NCBI GenBank assembly: GCA_964476895.1
Contig: CAYZCS010000001.1
Span: 1-64,000, forward strand
Length of the DNA: 64,000 nt
Origin: JALYJZ01 sp964476895
GTDB taxonomy: Bacteria; Patescibacteriota; SICC01
Direction: 5' to 3'
Below the pieces are notes generated by a model. The model ran no database searches, was not told the origin of the DNA, and worked only from the letters and a program-made list of their open reading frames with translations. Shown here one piece after another: positions 1 to 7,290 of this stretch (within the stretch, counting starts at the first letter, position 1; each line of letters begins with the position of its first letter). The translations under genes and the position numbers were made by a program.

Positions 1-254
1 TCGGAGATCATGTGAGGAGAGATAATTGTCTCGTGACCAATAGACATATGGAGATCGATAAAATTTCCATCCGGGGCAACCAGCCTGCCTTGCTCACGAT
101 CCAGTTCGACTCCTGCCTCCGCGAATGCGTCGCCGTTATGCTCTTCAATCGCATCCATCGCTTCACGAAACCGGCGTTCTCCTTCCGCATTTCGCTCGGC
201 CGCATCGGGTACGGGAACCCCCATGCCGCATGCTACTTCCGCTCTTGGTCTCAT
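1..254 (-). CDS. Hypothetical protein, N-terminal part (runs off window)
   Basis: An open frame of 84 codons starts at the ATG at 254 and continues past the left edge, so only the N-terminus is visible. The start is supported by a good Shine-Dalgarno (AAGGAG) 6 nt upstream of the ATG. The visible protein is acidic and charged (for example GERRFREAMDAIEEHN) with no recognisable domain, signal peptide or membrane segment. It belongs to the AT-richer accessory block left of the tRNA-Trp gene. I do not recognise a family. Confidence 0.55.
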   Translation of the reverse strand, partial: MRPRAEVACGMGVPVPDAAERNAEGERRFREAMDAIEEHNGDAFAEAGVELDREQGRLVAPDGNFIDLHMSIGHETIISPHMIS

Positions 255-315
255 GTACGACTCCTTAAAACACTTATCAGGATACTTAGCGATTTAGCAT
301 ACCAAGTCGAAATAG

Positions 316-480
316 TGTGTCAACCAAGGCAGCTTCGTTTTCGTGCATTTCCACGAATACGAAGTGAGCGTGGAGTCCCGGCCGTTCCTTGGCGTGATCG
401 GCACGTACTACCGGGATTTCGAACAGATTGGCGACGAGGAAGTGATCCGGGGGCTAGAAGAACAGTATTTTGATTACTGA
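316..480 (+). pseudogene. C-terminal gene remnant without a start codon
   Basis: A 54-codon open frame follows a TAG at 313 and ends at TGA 478-480. Its translation looks protein-like (GSFVFVHFHEYEVSVESRPF near the start, acidic and aromatic residues to the end) but it lacks a convincing start codon and a ribosome site. It reads like the tail of a longer gene whose front has been lost. Chance coding cannot be excluded. Confidence 0.3.
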
Positions 481-489
481 GAGCAAGCA

Positions 490-521
490 TTGACCATAGA
501 TTCGAGGCGTGGGAGTATAAA
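490..521 (+). promoter_or_regulatory. Possible promoter of the gene at 543
   Basis: TTGACC at 490-495 and TATAAA at 516-521 resemble -35 and -10 boxes, but the 20-nt spacing is longer than the optimal 17. An AAAGGA ribosome site follows at 534-539. The weak spacing keeps confidence low. Confidence 0.3.
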
Positions 522-542
522 CTGCTTTAACCAAAGGAAATT

Positions 543-1349
543 ATGTCAGGTGAACCAACAGAATCGGGACAGGCTTGGTCTAGATACGAGCAAGTAGCGG
601 AGCACTTCGATCAGCTGCTCGACCCTAACGAACATGCAGCAGCCACTACGATGCTACTGCACGATATCGTCGTCTTAGAGGATACAGAAGCACTCCGACA
701 AGCAGATCACAGGTTAACCGAAATACTTGATCGGCATAACCTTGGTGCTGAGCAGGGGGCTGAACTACAGGTCTACTCAGAGTTCGTGCAGGCCGCACTA
801 CAAGGCGAAGTACCCGACGACACGAGCTCCGTCACTGACCTTGAACCGCATGAAATTACCGTGCACCACGTCCTGGAGGCGATGCGCGATGGCGGCGATG
901 ACGTGGCACTTGCGGTAATGGACCGCCGGCTCCGGGATGGCTACCGGCCAGGCGCCCTTCAGGGGGAAGCTTTCGGTCGTAATCAAGGACTGTTCTACCT
1001 CACCAGAATGGCTGGAATGCGAGCACATAGCTTTCAGATGTTCCGAGAGGATCCCGACGTGGCGGGCCATTGGTTCGACATGCTGTCCTGCGCTGAAGAG
1101 CGCGAAGACATGAGACTACGTGCACTGACAGCCGTAGAAATTGGTGAATCCCTTGGGTTGGAGCCGGCAAAAAGTAAACGGGTCGGCCGACAGTTGGCCA
1201 ATCACCACTACACCGGCACCGGCAAGGTCGTTCGGAATGGAAGAATGGTTAGGGCGTTCGATGTCAGCGCGCGCGCAAAAGACCTCCTGGAGTTAGTCCG
1301 GACAAACGACCGCGCCCGCGCTAAGGCCGGCCTCGCAGAGATTGAGTAG
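543..1349 (+). CDS. Hypothetical protein, 268 aa
   Basis: The gene is a complete 268-codon frame starting with ATG after an AAAGGA ribosome site 3 nt upstream. The product is soluble, acidic and mostly helical by composition, with no signal peptide or membrane span. The last ~90 residues (RQLANHHYTGTGKVVRNGRM and onward) have the charge and length of a winged-helix segment, but this is only a suggestion. It is transcribed toward the next gene, ending 30 bp from that gene's stop. GC content is lower than in the housekeeping genes, in keeping with an acquired accessory block. I do not recognise a family. Confidence 0.6.
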   Translation: MSGEPTESGQAWSRYEQVAEHFDQLLDPNEHAAATTMLLHDIVVLEDTEALRQADHRLTEILDRHNLGAEQGAELQVYSEFVQAALQGEVPDDTSSVTDLEPHEITVHHVLEAMRDGGDDVALAVMDRRLRDGYRPGALQGEAFGRNQGLFYLTRMAGMRAHSFQMFREDPDVAGHWFDMLSCAEEREDMRLRALTAVEIGESLGLEPAKSKRVGRQLANHHYTGTGKVVRNGRMVRAFDVSARAKDLLELVRTNDRARAKAGLAEIE

Positions 1350-1379
1350 TCACTGCGCGGCCGGAAATTGCTCAACCTT

Positions 1380-2225
1380 TCAGAAAAGCTGATCATCGGC
1401 AGTACTGAAGCGCGCCTTTTCCATAAAGTCCGCGTTTTCATGAAACTGCCCCTCGTTATCAATAAAACCAGCACAGTATCTCGGGTTAATGAGATCGTCG
1501 ACACGGCTTCCATCGGCATCAACCTTCGGAAGATAAAAGTCAGCTGGAAGTGTATCCTCGTTCTGAGAAATCACCTCCCGAGCCGGCGACAACTCACTTT
1601 CCTGCGTCGGAAAAGCAAAGACAAATCTCCCGATCTTGGACGTGCCGTAGTACCCACTCACTAAAGCCCGCCCCGTATAATCTGGGTCGGTATCAGCAAT
1701 CGACTCGTCAATAAAGAGCAGGCGTTGTTCGGGATTATAATTCCCCATGGGCAGCCCGCCTTCGCCCGCCAAAAGTGTTTCAGCCTCTTCGAGAGAGCTG
1801 GCAAGCAACTGATTCAGTCCGAGTGCATACCGCCCATCCACTTTACGATCGAGCCTATCTGGCAGCTTTCCGCCGAAGAGCTCTCCGGCCGAAGCCTCAA
1901 GGTTTTCTCTTATCCGTGAATTATCTACGACCTCCCTACTCTCCGCGATGAAGGAACGATCCTGGTCCAGTTCTTTCCGGCGTTGTTCGGATAATCCACC
2001 CCACCACTCACTGAATGACTCGAAACCAGGATCTCCGGGCTTGGGTTCTCCGGAATAAATGTAGAGATCTGCATTCTCCAGGTCGCGCTCCTCCTCTTCC
2101 GAGCGTTCGGGCTCACCCAACAGATCCTCCATCCCTGCATCTAGATCAAAACCCTGACCTGTTTCGGCCGTAACCTCAGGAGGTACGCCTCTTTCATTTT
2201 CATTCCCGTCCGGTAATCTGCGCAT
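1380..2225 (-). CDS. Hypothetical protein, 281 aa
   Basis: I chose the ATG at 2225 rather than the upstream in-frame GTG at 2267, because a well-formed minus-strand promoter (TTGAAA, 17 nt, TAAATT) covers the GTG and would start transcription near 2242. The N-terminal ~80 residues are rich in Glu and Asp and probably disordered. The remainder is a mixed soluble sequence with a segment around YYGTSKIGRFVFAFPTQES that looks like a beta-rich core. No catalytic motif, signal peptide or membrane span is visible. It faces the gene at 543 tail to tail. Family unknown. Confidence 0.6.
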   Translation of the reverse strand: MRRLPDGNENERGVPPEVTAETGQGFDLDAGMEDLLGEPERSEEEERDLENADLYIYSGEPKPGDPGFESFSEWWGGLSEQRRKELDQDRSFIAESREVVDNSRIRENLEASAGELFGGKLPDRLDRKVDGRYALGLNQLLASSLEEAETLLAGEGGLPMGNYNPEQRLLFIDESIADTDPDYTGRALVSGYYGTSKIGRFVFAFPTQESELSPAREVISQNEDTLPADFYLPKVDADGSRVDDLINPRYCAGFIDNEGQFHENADFMEKARFSTADDQLF

Positions 2226-2248
2226 GTTTGTATTCAGTAAATTGATTA

Positions 2249-2277
2249 AATTTACCACAATTATCACGCTTTTTCAA
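2249..2277 (-). promoter_or_regulatory. Promoter for the gene ending at 2225
   Basis: On the minus strand TTGAAA (2277-2272) and TAAATT (2254-2249) are separated by exactly 17 nt. Transcription would begin about 17 nt before the chosen ATG; there is no Shine-Dalgarno. Confidence 0.5.
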
Positions 2278-2328
2278 GGTTTCATGAAAGCTGGGCGACT
2301 TATGCCTGTGCAACACCCATAGAGCAAC

Positions 2329-2691
2329 CTAGGTTCCCATTGATGAGTAATATCTGTCGGCCTCTGCGACCACTTTGTCACCATGTCCGGCCCTGAAATG
2401 ATCAAGCCGGGGCTTAAGGTGGGCAGTGCTGTGTTCGAGCCAGAGACGCACACCCTCTGATCCCAGACCTCCATACAAAGCCATGCCTATGCGATATAAC
2501 TTTTCCGGTGCACCAGGATCTATGCTCCTGAGTTCTTCGATCTCTGCCTGATCCAGGCCGGTCAGGGTAACACTGTCAGCTAAGATGTCGCCGGTCAGGT
2601 CTGGCTTGGGAGGAGGCTCGATCTCTACATACGCCGGAGCACCCTGCTCAAGGAGCTCAAACGCCGCCTGCCTTAGATCCTCTCTAGCCAT
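2329..2691 (-). CDS. Hypothetical protein, 120 aa
   Basis: A 120-codon frame starting with ATG encodes a soluble acidic protein with a helical N-terminus (MAREDLRQAAFELLEQ) and no recognised domain. It lies between the gene at 1380-2225 and the degenerate tRNA-Trp copy at 2714, inside the AT-richer accessory block. It has its own spacing and no clear operon partner. Function unknown. Confidence 0.5.
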   Translation of the reverse strand: MAREDLRQAAFELLEQGAPAYVEIEPPPKPDLTGDILADSVTLTGLDQAEIEELRSIDPGAPEKLYRIGMALYGGLGSEGVRLWLEHSTAHLKPRLDHFRAGHGDKVVAEADRYYSSMGT

Positions 2692-2713
2692 GGTCCCAGC
2701 ATTATACCTCTTC

Positions 2714-2760
2714 TGCAGAGCGGAGGGATTCGTACCCCCGACACCGGGCTTTGAAGCCTC
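2714..2760 (-). repeat. Degenerate copy of the tRNA-Trp 3' half (possible attachment-site relic)
   Basis: About 46 bp here match the 3' half of the tRNA-Trp gene at 3313-3360 in the same orientation, including identical blocks for the T arm and variable loop (ggagggattcg, acccccgacaccggg). The 5' half of a tRNA is missing, and the anticodon stem pairs poorly. The loop aligned with the CCA anticodon reads TCA. The repeat brackets the cyclase gene, as expected for an old integration at a tRNA 3' end. Confidence 0.6.
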
Positions 2761-2774
2761 TGGTTGTTAAGCCG

Positions 2775-3293
2775 CTATCTGACTACGGCGAATGCCCTGA
2801 CCGGACTACCGTCACCATCAGTGATTTTCAGAGGCATGCCGAAGAACTCGAACCTTTCTGGAAGCTCCTCGGTGTTAGAGAGCCTCTCAAAGAGTAAAAC
2901 GTCGTGCTCAAGAAGGAACTTCTCGACCGATTCATCCGCCTCTTTGCTCAATCCAATAAACTTAGGGCGCGAGGGTAAGATTTGCTTTGCGATTTCCATG
3001 GTTAATGCTTCTCGAAATACTACGCCGGTTTCAGGACCAACGTCGACACCTGGCTTGTAGATTACGGCGTTCCCGCAAAATTCGGCGAGATCGTAATCAT
3101 CGAGCAATCTCCCGTTTTCCACGCAGTGGACTTGGGCATTCACGTGCGTCCCATCATGAGCATTGAGGTGAAGCCGCTTCATGTTCCATTCATCCTTAGC
3201 AATCGTATGGAGTTGTTCGATGTCTACCTCTGGGTCTCCGGGGTACACGAACATCCCCTGCTGAATCGGGACTGATAGGTCGATGATCTTCAT
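2775..3293 (-). CDS. Cyclase-family (arylformamidase-like) metal-dependent hydrolase
   Basis: The 172-residue product carries the hallmark of the cyclase family (PF04199), in which a His-x-Gly-Thr-His signature binds the metal. Here it reads HDGTHVNAQVH, with Asn where many members have Asp. The family includes kynurenine formamidase and other amide or ester hydrolases, so the substrate cannot be assigned. I chose the ATG at 3293 (MKIIDLSVPIQQGMFVYPGD), which matches the usual family N-terminus, over an in-frame start inside the tRNA. It sits directly behind tRNA-Trp, where many bacteria have secE, and is bracketed by the tRNA-derived repeat. It is probably cargo of an integration event. Confidence 0.8.
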   Translation of the reverse strand: MKIIDLSVPIQQGMFVYPGDPEVDIEQLHTIAKDEWNMKRLHLNAHDGTHVNAQVHCVENGRLLDDYDLAEFCGNAVIYKPGVDVGPETGVVFREALTMEIAKQILPSRPKFIGLSKEADESVEKFLLEHDVLLFERLSNTEELPERFEFFGMPLKITDGDGSPVRAFAVVR

Positions 3294-3314
3294 GGTTTGA
3301 GCATTGAGATACTG

Positions 3315-3388
3315 CAGGGGTGGAGGGATTCGAACCCCCGACACCGGGTTTTGGAGACCCGTGCTCTGCCAGACTGAGCTACACCCCT
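3315..3388 (-). tRNA. trnW: tRNA-Trp (CCA)
   Basis: A full cloverleaf is visible: acceptor AGGGGTG pairs with CACCCCT, anticodon stem CGGGT with ACCCG around loop CTCCAAA, and a standard T arm. The anticodon is CCA. The discriminator is G, and only CA of the 3' CCA follows in the DNA. It is downstream of rpmG on the same strand, a common bacterial arrangement, but secE does not follow. Confidence 0.95.
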
Positions 3389-3461
3389 AAATCGCGTAGC
3401 GCTCCCCCATTATGGCACTACGAGCGCACCGCGTGCACTCGCCCCACCCACTCCGCGTGAG

Positions 3462-3623
3462 CTACTTCGTCTCTTTGTGCAGCGTGTGCTTGCCGCAGCG
3501 CGAGCAATGCTTCTTCAGCTCCAAGCGGTCTTGCGTAGTCCGCCGGTTCTTGGTCGTGTGGTAGTTGTGCTCCTTGCACGCCGTGCATTCGAGCGTGATC
3601 ACTGGTCGGATGTCCTTAGCCAT
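3462..3623 (-). CDS. rpmG: 50S ribosomal protein L33
   Basis: A 53-residue protein reads MAKDIRPVITLECTACKEHN at its start and carries the two CxxC pairs (CTAC and CSRC) of the zinc-binding form of L33, plus the TTKNRR motif typical of the family. L33 is a small zinc-ribbon protein of the large ribosomal subunit. The gene is co-directional with the tRNA-Trp gene 73 bp downstream, the standard neighbourhood of rpmG. All family landmarks and the length fit. Confidence 0.95.
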   Translation of the reverse strand: MAKDIRPVITLECTACKEHNYHTTKNRRTTQDRLELKKHCSRCGKHTLHKETK

Positions 3624-3649
3624 ACCAGGTTACGATACCATGGAATCGC

Positions 3650-3723
3650 GCCGCCTTAGCTCAGTTGGCCAGAGCAACTGTTTTGTAAACAGTAGGTCCT
3701 CGGTTCGAATCCGAGAGGCGGCT
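3650..3723 (+). tRNA. trnT: tRNA-Thr (TGT)
   Basis: Acceptor GCCGCCT pairs with AGGCGGC. The anticodon stem ACTGT/ACAGT encloses loop TTTGTAA, giving anticodon TGT (Thr). The discriminator base T at 3723 is also the last base of the stop codon of the convergent gene at 3723-4478. Confidence 0.95.
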
Positions 3724-4478
3724 CAGCGCCGGTCGGAATCCATGGTGACACCCTCACCATCGGGAAGCTGCATCAACCTATCGAGCATGGACTGGTAGCT
3801 CTTGTTGTCAAAGAAAAGCTGTTCCCGTACTTTCGCCTCGACCTCTTCCGTGCCGATCGCGATCTCCAGTTGAGGAGGACTATCGCCACCACCCGGCGTC
3901 CTGAGGATATCGCCCCTATTGACCCGAACCGGTACATCCAAGGCGCCTTCCAGCGGACAATCTTTTGGCCATGCGAACTTGCCCGGTCTCTTCGTCGTCA
4001 ATGAACCTGCGCGAACACCATGGTCACTCCCTGCACGGATATAACCGGCACTCCCTGCACAGACATAAGAATCGGTAGGGAATCCCCACTGACCCTGTTC
4101 GCCAATGACCAGTTCCGGTCTTGCCAGGATGCCCAGGCCCATGCGCTCCACAACGTATGGGTCTTGCCACCCCTTACCGAATACGTGTGTCTGATATTCA
4201 ACTCCGCGCGAGATCACCAGTACCGGTTCATTGACGTGCGCCGCCACGCGCTCTTCGAGTGAACGGAACAAGTCTACTGCCTCTTGGTCGAGTCCATGGT
4301 TCCGGTGGATCACGTGATCAACCAGCCGGTCGCCGGTGGTTTCGCCGGCATGTATCCGGTCATATAATTCCCGATTCTTTCCGTCGTATATCGCAAACTG
4401 GGCTTCGCGGTTCGCCTCCGCAGCTACGGCTTCGGCCCGCGCTGCTTCGATTTCACCTAGATCGATCGGACGACTCAT
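3723..4478 (-). CDS. Hypothetical protein, 251 aa
   Basis: A complete frame starts with ATG at 4478 behind a GGGAG ribosome site. The N-terminal ~60 residues are Ala/Glu/Arg-rich and helical; the rest is a globular sequence of no recognised family. An internal 24-bp tandem duplication (cactccctgcac at 4025 and 4049) adds a near-repeat around AGSAGYIRAGS without breaking the frame. The stop codon shares a base with the tRNA-Thr gene, so the gene ends as tightly as possible. Function unknown. Confidence 0.55.
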   Translation of the reverse strand: MSRPIDLGEIEAARAEAVAAEANREAQFAIYDGKNRELYDRIHAGETTGDRLVDHVIHRNHGLDQEAVDLFRSLEERVAAHVNEPVLVISRGVEYQTHVFGKGWQDPYVVERMGLGILARPELVIGEQGQWGFPTDSYVCAGSAGYIRAGSDHGVRAGSLTTKRPGKFAWPKDCPLEGALDVPVRVNRGDILRTPGGGDSPPQLEIAIGTEEVEAKVREQLFFDNKSYQSMLDRLMQLPDGEGVTMDSDRR

Positions 4479-4541
4479 AAATGGTAACTCCCTGTTAGTA
4501 ACCAGCCAGTGTAGCAGAAAAATATTCCTTTGCGGCTACTG

Positions 4542-4625
4542 TGCTGGGAGAGGGATTCGAACCCCCGAAGGCATAAAGCCAGCAGATTTACAGTCTGCCC
4601 CGTTTGGCCGCTTCGGTATCCCAGC
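4542..4625 (-). tRNA. trnY: tRNA-Tyr (GTA)
   Basis: This is a class II tRNA of 84 nt with a long variable arm. Acceptor GCTGGGA pairs with TCCCAGC, and the anticodon loop CTGTAAA gives GTA (Tyr). The T arm GGGGGTTCGAATCCCTC is standard. It is 23 bp downstream of tRNA-Thr (GGT), so the pair is likely cotranscribed. Confidence 0.95.
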
Positions 4626-4648
4626 AAGTTGTTAATCGATCGCCCCTG

Positions 4649-4721
4649 AGCCGAGACCGGGATTCGAACCCGGGACCTCATCCTTACCATGGATGCGCTC
4701 TGCCAGCTGAGCTATCTCGGC
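4649..4721 (-). tRNA. trnT: tRNA-Thr (GGT)
   Basis: Acceptor GCCGAGA pairs with TCTCGGC. The anticodon stem CATCC/GGATG encloses loop ATGGTAA, giving anticodon GGT (Thr). The D and T arms are canonical, and the 3' CCA is not encoded. Confidence 0.95.
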
Positions 4722-4770
4722 GTACCATACCATTGTAAACAAACTCGTGCCCAACGCCTGCCGATTGAAC

Positions 4771-5073
4771 CTATTGTTCGGATCCGAGCTCTTCGCGTAA
4801 CGTCCGTGCTTCTTCCGAATAGCCGCTGGCCAAAGCGTCACAGATATCAGCCTGGCGGCGCACGATCCTTTGCAAAGATTCATCTCGTGACAGGTGTGCC
4901 GCATCGGGCGCCATCGTTTCATGGGTAACGTGTCTTTCCAGGATCTGCCGCTGCATCTCGAGTTCTTCTCGAGATCTCGGAAGCCCGTCTTGTGCCATCA
5001 CGAACTCGACCGTCTGCGCCAACTTCTCGGGCGTCAATTCCCCCAGAACGGTTTCGGAATTCCGTTCGGCCAT
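4771..5073 (-). CDS. Hypothetical small acidic protein, 100 aa
   Basis: The ATG at 5073 overlaps the stop codon of the TPR gene (TAATG), which indicates translational coupling and fixes the start. The 100-residue product is acidic and helical (SREELEMQRQILERHV, TLREELGSEQ at the end), with no membrane span. As the last gene of the holB-TPR operon it may be a partner of the TPR protein, but that is inference from coupling alone. No family is recognised. Confidence 0.6.
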   Translation of the reverse strand: MAERNSETVLGELTPEKLAQTVEFVMAQDGLPRSREELEMQRQILERHVTHETMAPDAAHLSRDESLQRIVRRQADICDALASGYSEEARTLREELGSEQ

Positions 5074-5936
5074 TACTTCTTCAGAACCTTGTTGAACTGG
5101 GTCCGACCCTTCTTGTCGGTGAGCATTCGCTCCACCTCCGCCAGCCGGTTGAGCACGAAGAAATTCCGCGGGTCGAGCTTCTTGGCCGCTTCGAACGCCT
5201 CCTTGGCATCGTCGAGCTGGCCGAGCTGCTGGTACACCTGCCCGATCCGGGTCATGTACTTGATGTTCTTCGGCTGCTGGACGAGGATCTTCAGGCACGC
5301 TTCCTCGCAGCGCTCGTACTCGCGGTCCCGCCAGGCCTGATCGGCCTCCGCGGAGAGGTGTTCGAAGTTGTCCGGCGTGCTCCGGGTACCGTCGTGGTAG
5401 GCCGGCTGCGACGGCCGCGCCGGCATGCTGGTCACACGTTCACCGGGCGCCCGGGTGACGGACCGGACCTGCGGAGCTTCCCGGGGCGGTTCGGGTTCGG
5501 ACTGCGCCGGTTCGGCTTCCGGCTCCGGTTCCGCGGCGGGCTCTTCTTCGGCAATGGGTTCCGGCTGCTTCTCCTCAATCGCGGAATCTTCCGACGTGTC
5601 GGCGGCGGGCGCCGGGCGCTCTTCCGGCGCATCCTGCGGTTTCGACTTGGATTCCTGCACTTCCGGCTCGGCCGTGATCGGTTTCTTCTTGAGCAGTCCG
5701 CCGGCGATCTCCGTCACCTTGTGGACCGTCCGGTCCGCGACTTGTCCGGCCTGACGAGCATGCTCACGGACCGCCTCGGTCGTGCGCTCCACCGGCGACC
5801 CTTCCGGCTCCGCGGTCTCGGCCTGCGGTACATCCACGTTGTCCACGCCGAAAATCCGCGCTTCCACGTCCGGCCAGCGGCGCGAGGCATACACGATGCC
5901 GGCGACGAGGGCGAGGAGGACGAGTGCGGTTAGCAT
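5073..5936 (-). CDS. Membrane-anchored TPR-repeat protein
   Basis: The 287-residue product starts with a transmembrane anchor (residues 1-18, MLTALVLLALVAGIVYASRR), followed by a long Glu/Pro/Ala-rich low-complexity linker (roughly 60-190). The C-terminal domain of about 95 residues has at least two tetratricopeptide repeats (QAWRDREYERCEEACLKILV, IGQVYQQLGQLDDAKEAFEA). TPRs mediate protein contacts, so a scaffold role at the membrane is likely. The start is 3 bp after the holB stop, and its own stop overlaps the next start. The partner is unknown. The linker length sets it apart from ordinary small TPR proteins. Confidence 0.75.
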   Translation of the reverse strand: MLTALVLLALVAGIVYASRRWPDVEARIFGVDNVDVPQAETAEPEGSPVERTTEAVREHARQAGQVADRTVHKVTEIAGGLLKKKPITAEPEVQESKSKPQDAPEERPAPAADTSEDSAIEEKQPEPIAEEEPAAEPEPEAEPAQSEPEPPREAPQVRSVTRAPGERVTSMPARPSQPAYHDGTRSTPDNFEHLSAEADQAWRDREYERCEEACLKILVQQPKNIKYMTRIGQVYQQLGQLDDAKEAFEAAKKLDPRNFFVLNRLAEVERMLTDKKGRTQFNKVLKK

Positions 5937-5939
5937 GGT

Positions 5940-6884
5940 TTAGCCTAGGTTGAGCAGCAGATGCTCAATAAGTAGCTGAGTGTTGGGATTGTAGCGAAGA
6001 TTTCGCCGCGCGGCAAATAGCCTGACCAATCCGGCGCTCCGATGCGAGGCAGACAGTTGTTCAGTAAGCTTCCGACCGGCCGGCGTGGCGTCTTCCCGGA
6101 GCGAGGAACGGAAGATGCCGATCCAGGTATCGAGCGTCTCGCGGAGCACGTCGCGGTCCTCGGCCAGCGCCTTAGCACTGGCCAGGCGGCCGGGAACGGA
6201 TGCTCCCAGCACCTCGAACAGTGCCGCCTCCTGCGCCGCCACGGCTTCCGAAACCGCCGGGTCCGTCAGCAGGCGGATCGCGTTGCCCGGGCGGTGCTCC
6301 GCACGGGCGGCCAGCGACTCCGCCTCCGGCGCATCCTGCTCCGCCAAGGCGGCGGCGAGATCTTCGGTCGCGACGGGACCGAGCGCGATCCGCTGGCACC
6401 GTGAGACCGTCGTCGGGAGCAGGCTCGCGGGAGACGTGGTCGTCAGCACCAATACGGCCCGGGACGGCGGCTCCTCGAGCACCTTCAGGAGCGCGTTCTG
6501 GGCCGGAATCCCGAGCCGGCCGGCCTCCGGGATGATGCCGATCTGGTACCGCCCGGTGTGCGGACGGAGTTCCAACGTATGGGTCAGCTCGCGCACCTGT
6601 TCGATGCCGACGGACCCCTCCTGGGGCAGCTCATGGAAGTCGGGATGATTGCCGGCCGCAAGCAGCTGGCACGAGGTGCAGGCACCGCAAGCGGCCAGGT
6701 CATCGCCCTTCGGAACGTCGCCCGTGCACAGCAGGGCGACGGCGAACCGTTCGGCGAGCGTCCGCTTGCCAACCCCGGCCGGCCCGGTGACCAGGTACGC
6801 GTGGTTCCCGGCGCCCGCGGCCCGCTTCCGGAGCCGGGCGACCGCCCCGCCGTTCCCGATGAATGACCGTTCGCTCGTTTCCAT
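5940..6884 (-). CDS. holB: DNA polymerase III subunit delta' (clamp loader)
   Basis: The 314-residue product is the delta' subunit of the clamp-loader ATPase, which loads the sliding clamp on DNA. Visible landmarks are a Walker A motif (GPAGVGKRT), a four-cysteine zinc module (LLC then CGACTSC), NALLKVLEEPP after the Walker B region, and an SRC motif (TTVSRCQR) as in clamp-loader sensor 1. I chose the ATG at 6884, because a -10 box (TACAAT) lies 7 nt upstream and the earlier in-frame ATG falls inside that box. The mRNA would be leaderless. It heads an operon with the TPR and small acidic genes. Confidence 0.9.
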   Translation of the reverse strand: METSERSFIGNGGAVARLRKRAAGAGNHAYLVTGPAGVGKRTLAERFAVALLCTGDVPKGDDLAACGACTSCQLLAAGNHPDFHELPQEGSVGIEQVRELTHTLELRPHTGRYQIGIIPEAGRLGIPAQNALLKVLEEPPSRAVLVLTTTSPASLLPTTVSRCQRIALGPVATEDLAAALAEQDAPEAESLAARAEHRPGNAIRLLTDPAVSEAVAAQEAALFEVLGASVPGRLASAKALAEDRDVLRETLDTWIGIFRSSLREDATPAGRKLTEQLSASHRSAGLVRLFAARRNLRYNPNTQLLIEHLLLNLG

Positions 6885-6934
6885 CGGCCCCATTGTACCT
6901 CACGTATTTTTACCGTAACCAAGCTACGTATCAC

Positions 6935-6963
6935 TTGATTCAGGCGACCGGGCGTGCTATCAT
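6935..6963 (+). promoter_or_regulatory. Promoter of the zinc-ribbon gene
   Basis: TTGATT (6935-6940) and TATCAT (6958-6963) are 17 nt apart. The ATG at 6973 is 9 nt beyond the -10 box with no Shine-Dalgarno, implying a nearly leaderless mRNA. Confidence 0.65.
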
Positions 6964-6972
6964 GCTTCTCCG

Positions 6973-7281
6973 ATGATCGAAGTACGCGACCACCAGATCG
7001 AATGCGCCAAGTGCGGGAAGACGTTCACCTTCACCGCCGGCGAAGCGAAGTCCTTCAACGAGAAGGGGCTCACGAACATCCCGAAAAAGTGCCCGGCCTG
7101 CCGCGCCAAGGACCGCGCCAAGCAAGAGCAGAAGGTCCGCGCGACCGTCCAGTGCGCTTCCTGCGGCACGAGCTTCGAAGTACCGTTCGAGCCCACCCGG
7201 AACGCCGACGGCACGCCGGCACGCCGGCTCTACTGCATCGAACACTTCGAGAGCCGCGGCGCCGGACAGAACCCGGCCTGA
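6973..7281 (+). CDS. Zinc-ribbon protein (zf-trcl-like)
   Basis: The 102-residue protein has two zinc ribbons. Cys11-x2-Cys14 pairs with Cys40-x2-Cys43, and a second set begins CASC at 61-64 and ends with CIEH. The first half matches the probable zinc-ribbon domain family found as a small stand-alone protein in many bacteria (PF13451-like). Such proteins are thought to bind nucleic acid or protein, but no precise role is known. Between the ribbons is a basic linker (RAKDRAKQEQKVR). The gene is monocistronic and convergent with gmk, and is expressed from the promoter at 6935. Confidence 0.75.
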   Translation: MIEVRDHQIECAKCGKTFTFTAGEAKSFNEKGLTNIPKKCPACRAKDRAKQEQKVRATVQCASCGTSFEVPFEPTRNADGTPARRLYCIEHFESRGAGQNPA

Positions 7282-7290
7282 CTCCGGCGA

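Noticed and set aside
2714..2760. Functional suppressor or selenocysteine tRNA (TCA anticodon)
   Set aside because: The 5' half, the acceptor partner strand and most anticodon-stem pairs are missing, so it cannot fold as a tRNA. No UGA recoding is seen in the genes here.
4025..4072. Short tandem repeat suggesting a CRISPR-like array
   Set aside because: There are only two copies of a 12-bp unit, at 24-bp spacing inside a coding frame. I see no repeat-spacer arrays anywhere in the window.
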